A DNA stretch of 64,000 bases from contig NZ_BMVR01000001.1 in NCBI RefSeq assembly GCF_014650815.1, forward strand, positions 248,001 to 312,000, in the 5' to 3' direction. Origin of the DNA: Streptomyces flavofungini (GTDB taxonomy: Bacteria; Actinomycetota; Actinomycetes; Streptomycetales; Streptomycetaceae). The number at the start of each line of letters is the position of its first letter. Position 1 is the first letter of the stretch. Position numbers and translations under genes: made by a program. Under the pieces are notes generated by a model. That model was given only the letters and a program-made list of their open reading frames with translations. It had not been told where the DNA came from and searched no databases. This document shows positions 42,829 to 51,084 of this stretch, in pieces.

Positions 42829-44831
42829 TGCTCCAGTCGCGCAAGAAACTCTCCGAGCGGCTGTCCGTGCCCGGCATCCGGCTGCGGTCCCTGGCGAAGC
42901 TGCCGGTCCTCTCCCGCATCTCCCTCGGCGTCGTCTCCGTGGTCGTCCTCGTCGCCGTCTTCGCCCCCCTCATCGCCCCGCACGACCCGCTCGACCAGCA
43001 GTCCCTCGTCGACGGCACCGGCCACCCCTCCGCCGACCACTGGATGGGCCAGGACAGCCTGGGCCGCGACATCCTCAGCCGGCTGATGTACGGGGCGCGC
43101 TGGTCCCTCGCCATCGGTCTGGGCGCGACGACGCTCGCGCTGATCGTCGGCGCGGTCATCGGCGCGATCGCGGCGACCTCCCGCAAGGCGGTCGACGAGA
43201 CGCTGATGCGCTGCCTGGACGTCGTCATGGCGTTCCCCGGCATCGCGCTCGCGGCGGTCCTCGTCGCCGTCTTCGGCGGCGGCATCACCGTCCTGATCTG
43301 CGCGATCGCCTTCCTGTTCACCCCGCCGATCGCCCGTGTCGTCCGCGCCAACGTGCTCGACCAGTACGGCGAGGACTACGTCGTCGCCGAACGCGTCATC
43401 GGGGCGCGCACCCCGCACATCGTCATCAAGCACGTCGCCATCAACTGCGCCGCCCCCGTCCTGGTGTTCTGCACCGTCCAGGTCGCCGAGGCGATCGTGT
43501 TCGAGGCGTCCCTGTCGTTCATCGGCGCGGGCGTGCGGCCGCCCGACCCGTCGTGGGGCAGCGTCATCGCCGACGGCAAGAACATGGTCCTGATCGGCGG
43601 CTGGTGGGCGACGGTCTTCCCCGGCCTGCTGATGCTCCTGACCGTGCTGTCCCTCAACGTGCTCTCCGAAGGCGTGTCCGACGCCTGGGCCGCGCCGTCC
43701 GGCCGTGACGTCACCGGGCGCGGCCGCAAGGACGACCCGGTTGAGGCGCCCGAGCCGGGCAGCGGTGAGGTCCTGGAGCTGCCGGGCCTGACCGAGGCGG
43801 CGGCGAGGCTGCGCTCCCGGGCCCGGCCGCTGCCCGCAGGCGCGCCCGTGCTCACCGTGCGGGACCTCGCCATCGGCTTCGAGGAGCGGCACTCCGGCGT
43901 CGACATCGTCGACGGCATCAGCTTCGAGGTCCGGCCCGGCGAAGTCCTCGGCCTCGTCGGCGAGTCCGGCTGCGGCAAGTCCCTGACCGCGCTCACCGTC
44001 ATGGGCCTGGAGCCCAAGGGCGCCCGGGTGCGCGGGCACGTCACCTTCGACGGGCAGGAGCTGATCGGCCTGCCGATGCGGGCCCGGCGGCGGCTCCTCG
44101 GCCACGACATGGCGATGATCTACCAGGACGCCCTGTCGTCCCTGAACCCCGCCATGACCGTACGCGCCCAGCTCAAGCAGGTCGTCCGGCGCGGCGGCCA
44201 CCGCAGCCCCGCGGAGCTGTTGGAACTCGTCGGCCTCGACCCCGACCGCACCCTGCGCAGCTATCCGCACGAGCTGTCCGGCGGCCAGCGCCAGCGCGTC
44301 CTGATCGCCATGGCCCTGTCCCGCGACCCCAAGCTCATCGTCGCCGACGAGCCGACCACCGCGCTCGACGTGACCGTGCAGGCCCAGGTCATCCAACTCC
44401 TGCTGCGGCTGCGGGCCGAGCTGGGCTTCGCGCTCATCCTCGTCTCGCACGACCTGGCACTGATCGCCGACGTCACCGACCGGGTCGCGGTCATGTACGG
44501 CGGCCAGATCGTCGAGACCGGCGTGACCGCCGACCTCGTCGAGGCCCCCACCCACCACTACACCCGCGGCCTGCTCGGCTCCGTGCTCTCGCTGGAGTCC
44601 GCCGCCGAACGCCTCACCCAGATCAAGGGCGTCGTGCCCTCACCGGCCGACTTCCCCGCGGGCTGCCGCTTCGCCGACCGGTGCCCCCTGGCCGACGGCC
44701 TGTGCCACACCACCGCCCCCGAACTCATCGGCGAGGAACGGCACCTGACGGCTTGTCACCACCCAGCGCCGGTCGGCGGGACAGCGGAGCCCGGGCTCCG
44801 AGGAAGCGAGGCGGTCCGTGACCGTGGCTGA
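42828..44831 (+). CDS. Fused ABC permease (DppC-type) and ATPase (DppD-type)
   Basis: A 667-residue two-domain protein. Residues 1-300 are the DppC-type permease (ISLGVVSVVVLVAVFAPLIAPHDPLDQQSL; GQDSLGRDILSRLMYGARWSL; coupling segment EDYVVAERVIGAR). Residues 330-660 are the ATPase: Walker A GESGCGKS, signature LSGGQRQRVLIAMAL, Walker B LIVADEPTTALD, switch His in VSHDLAL, and the oligopeptide-type Cys tail (CRFADRCPLADGLC) that may hold a 4Fe-4S cluster. Fusion fixes a 1:1 ratio of pore and motor. Confidence 0.93.
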   Translation: MLQSRKKLSERLSVPGIRLRSLAKLPVLSRISLGVVSVVVLVAVFAPLIAPHDPLDQQSLVDGTGHPSADHWMGQDSLGRDILSRLMYGARWSLAIGLGATTLALIVGAVIGAIAATSRKAVDETLMRCLDVVMAFPGIALAAVLVAVFGGGITVLICAIAFLFTPPIARVVRANVLDQYGEDYVVAERVIGARTPHIVIKHVAINCAAPVLVFCTVQVAEAIVFEASLSFIGAGVRPPDPSWGSVIADGKNMVLIGGWWATVFPGLLMLLTVLSLNVLSEGVSDAWAAPSGRDVTGRGRKDDPVEAPEPGSGEVLELPGLTEAAARLRSRARPLPAGAPVLTVRDLAIGFEERHSGVDIVDGISFEVRPGEVLGLVGESGCGKSLTALTVMGLEPKGARVRGHVTFDGQELIGLPMRARRRLLGHDMAMIYQDALSSLNPAMTVRAQLKQVVRRGGHRSPAELLELVGLDPDRTLRSYPHELSGGQRQRVLIAMALSRDPKLIVADEPTTALDVTVQAQVIQLLLRLRAELGFALILVSHDLALIADVTDRVAVMYGGQIVETGVTADLVEAPTHHYTRGLLGSVLSLESAAERLTQIKGVVPSPADFPAGCRFADRCPLADGLCHTTAPELIGEERHLTACHHPAPVGGTAEPGLRGSEAVRDRG

Positions 44832-45909
44832 GACCGTGCCCCCCGGCGACCTGCCCGCCGACGACCCCGCCGCCCTCGTCACGCTGCGCGACGCGCACGT
44901 CGTCCACAAGGCCCGCACCGGCGGCCTGTTCTCCCGCGACCGGGTGTACGCCCTCACCGGCGCCGACCTCACCATCGCCCCCGGCGAGACCGTCGGCGTC
45001 GTCGGCGAGTCCGGCTGCGGCAAGTCGACCCTCGCGAAGGTCCTCCTCGGCATCCAACGGCCGACGTCCGGGCGCATCGCGTTCCGCGGCCGGGACCTGT
45101 GGGAGATGGGCGCCGCCGAGCGCCGCAGCACGATCGGCACCGGCACCGCCATGATCTTCCAGGACCCGTCGACGGCCCTCAACCGCCGGCTGCCCGTCCG
45201 GCAGATCCTCCGCGACCCCCTCGACGTGCACCGCCGCGGCACCCCCGCCGAGCGCACCGACCGGGTGCGCGAGCTGATGGGCCTGGTCGGCCTGCCCCCC
45301 GTCCTCGCCGACGCCCTGCCCGGGCAGCTCTCCGGCGGCCAGCGCCAGCGCGTCGCCATCGCCCGCGCGCTCGCCCTGGAACCCGAGCTGGTCGTGGCCG
45401 ACGAGCCGACCAGCGCCCTCGACGTCTCCGTACGCGCCCAGATCCTCAACCTGCTCCTGGACCTCAAGGAGCGCCTGAACCTCTCCCTGGTGTTCGTCTC
45501 CCACGACATCCAGACCGTCCGCAGGATGAGCGACCGCGTCATCACCATGTACCTGGGCCGGATCGTCGAGGAGTCACCCGCCGCCGAGATCCTCGACAAC
45601 GCCCGGCACCCGTACACCCGGGCGCTGTTCTCGGCCACACCCGGACTGCTCGACCCGATCGACCCGATTCCGCTCGTCGGCCCGGTACCGTCGGCCACGC
45701 GGCCGCCCAGCGGGTGCCCCTTCCGCACCCGGTGCTGGAAGGCCGACGAGGTGTGCGCGACGGCCATGCCGGACGTCGCGGACGCCGGTGCCGAGCACCG
45801 GTACCGGTGCCACCACCCCGTACTGGCGGGCGAGTCCACGCGTGACCTCGTCAGCCAGTCGTCCGCAGCGACGGCCGCCGCCACGGCCACGTCCAAGGAG
45901 ACTCCATGA
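44818..45909 (+). CDS. ABC transporter ATP-binding protein (DppF-type)
   Basis: A 363-residue ATPase, partner of the fused protein. Walker A GESGCGKSTLAKVLLG, signature LSGGQRQRVAIARALALEPELVVADEPTSALD, switch VSHDIQTVRRM, and the C-terminal block CPFRTRCWKADEVC. GTG 44818 overlaps the previous gene by 14 bp, and its stop overlaps the aldolase gene by 4 bp. The tail is rich in Ala and Thr. Confidence 0.93.
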   Translation: MTVAETVPPGDLPADDPAALVTLRDAHVVHKARTGGLFSRDRVYALTGADLTIAPGETVGVVGESGCGKSTLAKVLLGIQRPTSGRIAFRGRDLWEMGAAERRSTIGTGTAMIFQDPSTALNRRLPVRQILRDPLDVHRRGTPAERTDRVRELMGLVGLPPVLADALPGQLSGGQRQRVAIARALALEPELVVADEPTSALDVSVRAQILNLLLDLKERLNLSLVFVSHDIQTVRRMSDRVITMYLGRIVEESPAAEILDNARHPYTRALFSATPGLLDPIDPIPLVGPVPSATRPPSGCPFRTRCWKADEVCATAMPDVADAGAEHRYRCHHPVLAGESTRDLVSQSSAATAAATATSKETP

Positions 45910-46841
45910 CCTTGCCCTCCCCGTTGACCGGTGTCGTCCCTCCCGTCTGCACCCCCCTGACCCCGGACAACGAGGTGGACGTGGCGTCCCTCGAACGCCT
46001 CGTGGACCATCTGATCGACGGCGGCGTCGACGGCCTCTTCGTCCTCGGCTCGTCCTCCGAGGCCGCGTACCTGCCGGACGGGCACCGCGAGGTCGTCGTG
46101 GACCGGGTCGTCCGGTACGTCGGCGGGCAGCTGCCCGTCCTCGCCGGGGCCATCGACATGGCCACCCTGCGCGTCCTCGACCACGTCCGGACCGCCGCCG
46201 CCGCCGGGGCCGACGGCGTCGTCGTCACCGCGCCCTTCTACACCCGCACCCACCCGGCCGAGATCGCCCGCCACTTCCGGCTCGTCGCCGCCCGCGGGGA
46301 ACTCCCCGTCTTCGCCTACGACCTCCCCGTCTCCGTCCACACCAAGCTCGACGCCGACCTCGTCCTCGAACTCGCCGCCGACGGCGCGCTGGCCGGGCTC
46401 AAGGACTCCAGCGGCGACGACGGGGGGCTGCGCCGCGTCGTCCTCGGCGCCCGTGCCCGCACCGACCTCCCCTCCTTCGCCGTCCTCACCGGCTCCGAAC
46501 TCACCGTCGACGCCGCCCTCGCCATGGGCGCCGACGGCGTCGTCCCCGGCCTCGGCAACGTCGACCCGCACGGCTACGTACGCCTGTACCGCTACGCCCG
46601 CGAAGGCGACTGGGCGCGGGCCCGCGCCGAGCAGGAACGGTTGTGCGCGCTGTTCCGGATGGTGGGCGTCGGGGACCCCCTGCGCATGGGGGCCAGCTCG
46701 TCCAGCCTCGGCGCGTTCAAGGCGGCGCTGCACTTGCGGGGCGTGATCGCCTGCCCCCTGACCGCGGCCCCGCAGGTCCCCTTGTCCGAGGCGGAGACGG
46801 AACAGGTGGGCAAGCACCTGGCGGCGGCCGGGCTCCTGTAG
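45906..46841 (+). CDS. DapA/NanA-family aldolase, candidate N-acetylneuraminate lyase
   Basis: A 311-residue class I pyruvate aldolase barrel. The Schiff-base Lys is in GLKDSSGD (about 165) and the Tyr in YDLPVSV (about 138). The pyruvate loop reads GSSSEAAYL, not the GTTGE of true dihydrodipicolinate synthase, and thus is closer to lyases of sugar acids. In context with a sialidase, an importer and a NanR-like regulator, splitting N-acetylneuraminate to pyruvate and N-acetylmannosamine is the best guess; other 2-keto-3-deoxy acids remain possible. ATG overlaps the importer's last stop. Confidence 0.8.
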   Translation: MTLPSPLTGVVPPVCTPLTPDNEVDVASLERLVDHLIDGGVDGLFVLGSSSEAAYLPDGHREVVVDRVVRYVGGQLPVLAGAIDMATLRVLDHVRTAAAAGADGVVVTAPFYTRTHPAEIARHFRLVAARGELPVFAYDLPVSVHTKLDADLVLELAADGALAGLKDSSGDDGGLRRVVLGARARTDLPSFAVLTGSELTVDAALAMGADGVVPGLGNVDPHGYVRLYRYAREGDWARARAEQERLCALFRMVGVGDPLRMGASSSSLGAFKAALHLRGVIACPLTAAPQVPLSEAETEQVGKHLAAAGLL

Positions 46842-46904
46842 GCCCCGGCCCGGCCGGGCGTGTGCGACTGGGCCGCCTCGCCCCGATCGCGGCCTCCGGC
46901 CTGG

Positions 46905-46930
46905 CTCGTCCTCAATCGCCGGACGGGCTG
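46905..46930 (-). repeat. Streptomyces-type intergenic repeat, partial inverted copy
   Basis: CTCGTCCTCAATCGCCGGAC then GGGCTG is the reverse complement of the head of the repeat at 463 and 47009. With the copy at 47009 it could form a long stem that ends the aldolase transcript. Confidence 0.7.
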
Positions 46931-47008
46931 TCCCCCACCCACCCGCCCTTCTCGCCCTCCGGGCGGGATGGGTGGGGCGCGCTGAAACGGCGCCGCCGAG
47001 CTGGATCT

Positions 47009-47099
47009 TTCAGCCCGTCCGGCGTTTGAGGACGAGGCCGCCCAGGCCGATGGCGGGGTCCGGGGGCGGCAGCCCCGGTTTCGGGAAGGGGCGGGGCGG
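47009..47099 (+). repeat. Streptomyces-type intergenic repeat, copy 2
   Basis: TTCAGCCCGTCCGGCG, TTTGAGGACGAG and a G-rich tail with GGTCCGGGGGCGGCAGCCCC. It is close to copy 1 at 463-560. It lies in the 277-bp gap between the convergent aldolase and sialidase genes. Confidence 0.75.
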
Positions 47100-47118
47100 G
47101 GGAAAGCCCCGCAGGGGC

Positions 47119-48390
47119 CTACACCCCCACCCGCCGCCACGCGATCCGCTCATACGTCCCGGCGACCCCCGTCTCGTACAGAACCCCCACCACCCCGGGC
47201 CCCACCTGCACCAGGTCCGAGTACCCGGCCCGGTCCTGGGACAAGGTCACCGCCTTCACGAACGACCGCCCCCCGTCCCGGCTGCGCCACAGCGCCATCG
47301 CCTGCCGGGCGGTGGGCACGGACGGCCCGGAGAAGAGCAACGGCTCCCCCCACCCCCGCAGCTGCAGCAGCCCGCCCTGCACGACGGGCACGTCGTTGAG
47401 GGAGGCCTGGACGGCGTAGGGCCGATCGAGGCTGCGCCCGCCGTCGCTGGAGTAGCTGTCGAGCCGGTTGCCCACGGCCACCCCGTGCTGGTCCCGGGAG
47501 CTGAGATACAGCCGCCCGTCGGGAAGCTGCGCGGCGGCGGACTCGTTGGAGTTGTGCTCGCCGTCGTAGGTGTCGTCGACGAACCCGATGCGCCAGCTGC
47601 GCCCGTGGTCGTCACTGTAGAGGGCGTGCCCGCCGTAGTACTTGGGCTCCTGCCCGGTGTCGGAGGACCCGGGGGCGGGCGCGGCGGAGTGGTTGGCGGG
47701 TACGACGAGCCGCCCGGCGTGGGGCCCGCGGGTGAGGGCGACGGCGTGCCCGGGCCCGGTGGCGTACCACCGCCAGCGGGGCCGCTTCACGGCGGCGGTG
47801 ATCTCGCGCGGCGAGGAGAACGTACGGCCGTCGTCGACGCTGGTCTGCACGAAGGCGCGACGGCTCTGCGCGGCCGTGACCTCGCCGCGCATGATCTGGC
47901 CCTCGGTGACGGCACCGCTGTTGTAGGAGGTGAGCAGCACGACGCGCCCGGTGCCGGGGTCGACGACGGGGGCGGGGTTGCCGCGGGTGTCGCCCCGGCC
48001 CGCGGCGACGACGCCGAGGGGGCCCCAGGTGCAGCCGCCGTCGGTGGAGCGGCGCAGGACGACGTCGATGTTGCCGGTGTCGGAGGCGCTGGCCCGCCGC
48101 CCCTCGGCGAAGGCGAGCAGGGTGCCTCGGCCGGTGCGGGCGACGGCGGGGATGCGGAAGGTGTCGTAGCCGTCGGTGTCGGCGGTGTAGGGCACGGAGG
48201 CGGTGCAGCCGGGGAGGCGGTGGTCGGGGGCGGCGCCGGGGGCGGTGAAGGCGGTGAGGCCGAGGGCGGCGGCGAGGACGCCGACGGCGAGCCGGGCCCG
48301 ACCGCTTCGACCCGTGCGGCCGTCCCGGCCGGACGGGCTGCTCCGGACGGGTGGACGTCGTCTCTGGATCACGCGGCTCGTACGGCTCAT
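47119..48390 (-). CDS. Secreted exo-alpha-sialidase (GH33/BNR type)
   Basis: A 423-residue exported six-bladed propeller enzyme. A long basic N-region (VIQRRRPPVRSS) leads to a hydrophobic signal core, LAVGVLAAALGLTAFTAPGAA. The FRIP motif is YDTFRIPAVART (about 77). Asp boxes are STDGGCTW, SVDDGRTF, SDDHGRSW, SSDGGRSL and SRDGGRSF. The likely acid/base Asp is in ASDTGNIDV, the Glu in NSNESAAAQLPDG and the Tyr in AGYSDLVQV. It removes terminal sialic acids from glycans outside the cell. ATG 48390 follows GAGGAG. Regulon site C lies 22-37 bp upstream. Confidence 0.9.
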   Translation of the reverse strand: MSRTSRVIQRRRPPVRSSPSGRDGRTGRSGRARLAVGVLAAALGLTAFTAPGAAPDHRLPGCTASVPYTADTDGYDTFRIPAVARTGRGTLLAFAEGRRASASDTGNIDVVLRRSTDGGCTWGPLGVVAAGRGDTRGNPAPVVDPGTGRVVLLTSYNSGAVTEGQIMRGEVTAAQSRRAFVQTSVDDGRTFSSPREITAAVKRPRWRWYATGPGHAVALTRGPHAGRLVVPANHSAAPAPGSSDTGQEPKYYGGHALYSDDHGRSWRIGFVDDTYDGEHNSNESAAAQLPDGRLYLSSRDQHGVAVGNRLDSYSSDGGRSLDRPYAVQASLNDVPVVQGGLLQLRGWGEPLLFSGPSVPTARQAMALWRSRDGGRSFVKAVTLSQDRAGYSDLVQVGPGVVGVLYETGVAGTYERIAWRRVGV

Positions 48391-48411
48391 ACGGCTCCTC
48401 ACGACGGGACG

Positions 48412-48427
48412 TGGGACGTAGGACGTC
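48412..48427. promoter_or_regulatory. GntR regulon motif, site C
   Basis: TGGGACGTAGGACGTC, within three GGGACGT-type 7-bp repeats (48406-48427), just upstream of the sialidase start. It matches sites A and B 8 kb away. Confidence 0.6.
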
Positions 48428-48704
48428 GCGCGTGAAGCTAATGCGCCTCAGGCGGTACGACAATACCCCTGTGTGACGACGGAGTTGACGCTGTGTTGAC
48501 GCAGGAGAGTGACGGGGGTGCGCTGGGGCGGGTGTCCCCGGCCGGACGGCGGACCGTCGGACAGGGCGCCGGGGGACCGCACTCCGGGCCGGAACACAGG
48601 ACGTCGGCCCCGCGCCGCACCCGAGGGGGCGGCGGCGCGGGGCGCTGCGGCCGGTGCCGGGGCGGGCACCCCGCGGGCACCACGGCCCCGGACCAGCCCG
48701 TCAC

Positions 48705-48789
48705 ACCGAGCGTCCCCAGCCGGACCAAGGCCGTAGCACCGAGCGTCCCCAGCCGGACCAAGGCCGTAGCACCGAGCGCCCCCGGCCGG
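48705..48789 (+). repeat. 33-bp tandem repeat, two and a half copies
   Basis: ACCGAGCGTCCCCAGCCGGA begins at 48705 and 48738, each followed by CCAAGGCCGTAGC; a third, partial and changed copy starts at 48771. The unit is a multiple of three, so it reads open in several frames. Confidence 0.85.
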
Positions 48790-48900
48790 GCTCACGCGTC
48801 ATCGGCAGGCCGCCCGCGCCAGAACCGAGCCTTCCGCCCACGACCCCCACCCCGCCGTGCGGCGGCGACCCCCGCGAGCCCGAGCGACCGCCGGCGGCCC

Positions 48901-49587
48901 TCACCCCGTGGCCCCCGGCGTCACCAACCCCGACTCGTACCCCACGATCACGAGCTGGGCCCGGTCCCTGGCCCCCAGCTTCCCCATGATGCGGCTCACG
49001 TGGGTCTTCGCGGTGAGCGGGCTGAGGCCGAGCGCCTCGGCCACCTCGGTGTTGTTCAGGCCCCGGGCGACCAGCGTCAGGACCTGCCGTTCGCGGTCGG
49101 AGAGGGCGCCGAGGGCGGCGGGGGCCGGCGCGTCGGCGTGGGGCGGCTGGGGCTGGCGCAGGACGCGGGCGATGAGGCGGCCGGTGGGGCCGGGCGACAG
49201 GAGGGACTCGCCCGCGGCGACGGTACGGATGGCGTCGAGCAGCTCGGCGGGCTTGGTGTCCTTGACCAGGAAACCGGACGCCCCCGCGCGCAGCGCCTCC
49301 ACCACGTGCTCGTCGGTGTCGTACGTCGTGAGCATCAGGACCTTCACGCCCGCCAGGTCCTCGTCGGCGGCGATCAGGCGGGTGGCCTCGATGCCGTCGA
49401 GGTCGGGCATGCGGACGTCCATGACGACGAGGTCGGCCCGCTCGGCACGGGCCAGGTCCACGGCCTCCCGCCCGGACCCGGCCTGCGCCACGACCTCCAT
49501 GTCCCGGGCGGACTCCACCAGCATCGCGAAGGCGGCCCGCACGAGCGCCTGGTCGTCGGCCAGCAGCACGCGAATCACCCGGCTCAC
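48901..49587 (-). CDS. NarL-type response regulator
   Basis: A 228-residue two-component regulator. The receiver domain is IRVLLADDQALVRAAFAMLVE with phosphorylated Asp in DLVVMDVRMPDLDG and Lys in GFLVKDTKPAELL. The LuxR-type helix-turn-helix is LSDRERQVLTLVARGLNNTEVAEALGLSPLTAKTHVSRIMGKLGARDRAQLV. GTG 49587 overlaps the kinase stop (GTGA); GTG 49578 is also possible and has better spacing from GAGG. It is paired with the upstream kinase; the nearby MMPL exporter may be a target. Confidence 0.94.
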   Translation of the reverse strand: MSRVIRVLLADDQALVRAAFAMLVESARDMEVVAQAGSGREAVDLARAERADLVVMDVRMPDLDGIEATRLIAADEDLAGVKVLMLTTYDTDEHVVEALRAGASGFLVKDTKPAELLDAIRTVAAGESLLSPGPTGRLIARVLRQPQPPHADAPAPAALGALSDRERQVLTLVARGLNNTEVAEALGLSPLTAKTHVSRIMGKLGARDRAQLVIVGYESGLVTPGATG

Positions 49588-51002
49588 CTCTCCCCGCCCA
49601 ACGGCAGCACCGCCACCACCTCGAACCCCCGGCCCGCGCCCGCCCTCGGCCCCGCCTCCAGCGTCCCGCCCACGCTCCGGGCCCGCTCCCGCATCCCGAT
49701 GAGCCCGAACCCGGGCGCGCCCGCGCCCCCGTTCCCGGCCGGGTCCGCGGCCGCCTCCCCCGCCCGGACCGCAGGCGCCCTCCCGGCCCGAGCCGGGGCC
49801 GCCTTCCCGCTCTCCCCCGCGGCCGCGACGGCCGCAGCCACCGCCGACGCCCCGTTGTCCCCCGGCCCGGCGCCCCCGCCGGCACCCCCGTCGTCCCGCA
49901 CCGTCACCCGCAGCTCCCCGTCCTCCTCGGCTATGCCCACCGCCACGCCCGGCCCCGGTCCGCCGTGCCGGACCGCGTTGGTCAGGGCCTCCTGCACGAT
50001 GCGGTACGCCGCCGCGCCCACCGCGGGCGGCACCGCGGGGGCCGGGAGGCCGACCGCCAGGTCGACCTTCGCGCCCGCCGTGCGGGCCGCGTCCGCGAGG
50101 TCGATGAGGCCGTCCAGGCCGGGGAGGGGGCCGCGGGACTCGTCGAGGGCGTCGGGCCCGTCCGCGCCGGACGCCCGCAGCACCTCCAGCGTGGCCCGCA
50201 GTTCGCCGCGCGCGGTGCGGCAGGTGTCGGCGATGTCGTCGAGGGCGCCCGCGATGGCGGCCCGGTCGAGGCGGTCGGGGTCGGCGGCGAGGACGTGCGC
50301 GGCGACCGAGGTCTGCACGCCGACCAGGGTGATGCTGTGGGCCAGCAGGTCGTGCAGATCGCGGGCGACCCGCAGCCGCTCCTCGGCGACGCGCCGCCGC
50401 GCCTCCTCCTCGCGGGTGCGTTCGGCGCGCTCGGCGCGTTCGACGACGGAGGCGACGTACTGCCGGTGGACGCGGACGTACGTACCGAAGATCAGCACGG
50501 CGACGATCCAGCCGGTGATGCGCACGACCTCGGTGACCGGGTCGCCGCCGACGCCCGAGTTGACGACGAGGATGACGCCGATGATGTGGACGCCGGTCAG
50601 GAGGGTGCGCCGGGGGCGTCCGGAGACGGCGACGGAGTAGAGGGCGACCATGCCGACGTGGGTCGCGGCGGCGTGGTCGTAGTCCATGGCGTGGTACGGG
50701 CCGATGAGCGCCATCACGGCGATCAGCACCGTCATGGGGCGTTCGCGGCGCCAGATCAGCGGGACGTGGGCGGTCAGGAGGAGCGTCCAGCCGAGCGGGT
50801 CGGGGGTCCGGCCGTCCTGGAGGACCTGGGCGAGCACGGCGGCGCACGCGGCGAGCAACGCCGCGAGCAGCGCGTCCTCGCGCAGGGCGCGCCGCGACCC
50901 CGGCGCCGCTCCGGAGAACGGCCACCAGGGGCGCGAGGCGGACGGCGGATCGGGCACGTCGTCGGTTCCCCCTTCTCGTACACGCGTCGCGGGTACGCCC
51001 AT
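49584..51002 (-). CDS. NarL-type sensor histidine kinase with low-complexity insertion
   Basis: A 472-residue membrane kinase. Residues 35-190 have about five or six helices (LLAALLAACAAVLAQVL; ITGWIVAVLIFGTYV). The HisKA_3 box is VARDLHDLLAHSITLVGVQ with phosphorylated His near 216. The ATP domain has EALTNAVRH, DDGG and GFGLIGMRERARSVGG. Between the last two lies an Ala/Gly-rich stretch of about 60 residues (370-428), longer than usual for the ATP lid. No large outer sensor domain is seen, so a membrane or inner signal is likely. ATG 51002 follows GAGGG. Confidence 0.92.
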   Translation of the reverse strand: MGVPATRVREGGTDDVPDPPSASRPWWPFSGAAPGSRRALREDALLAALLAACAAVLAQVLQDGRTPDPLGWTLLLTAHVPLIWRRERPMTVLIAVMALIGPYHAMDYDHAAATHVGMVALYSVAVSGRPRRTLLTGVHIIGVILVVNSGVGGDPVTEVVRITGWIVAVLIFGTYVRVHRQYVASVVERAERAERTREEEARRRVAEERLRVARDLHDLLAHSITLVGVQTSVAAHVLAADPDRLDRAAIAGALDDIADTCRTARGELRATLEVLRASGADGPDALDESRGPLPGLDGLIDLADAARTAGAKVDLAVGLPAPAVPPAVGAAAYRIVQEALTNAVRHGGPGPGVAVGIAEEDGELRVTVRDDGGAGGGAGPGDNGASAVAAAVAAAGESGKAAPARAGRAPAVRAGEAAADPAGNGGAGAPGFGLIGMRERARSVGGTLEAGPRAGAGRGFEVVAVLPLGGER

Positions 51003-51084
51003 GTGTGGCCCTCATCTTCCTGTAGGGCGGCGCCCCTCCGACAGGGAGGGGCGCCGGGCGGATGGGTTCAGCGGGCGTCGGGGG

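Larger units (their letters stand above)
48391..48900. other. 510-bp gap between sialidase and response regulator genes
   Basis: The first 80 bp hold the sialidase control site. From about 48530 the gap is very G+C-rich and includes a 33-bp tandem repeat. Open frames exist on both strands but show no start signal or known family, so I call no gene. Confidence 0.6.

Noticed and set aside
45906..46841. Housekeeping dihydrodipicolinate synthase (dapA)
   Set aside because: The GTTGE motif is replaced by GSSSE and the gene sits in an importer operon with a sialidase; a catabolic aldolase fits better.
48448..48795. Small minus-strand protein with repeated CYGLGPAGDAR
   Set aside because: It is only the translation of the 33-bp tandem repeat; no ribosome site, family or conservation clue supports it.
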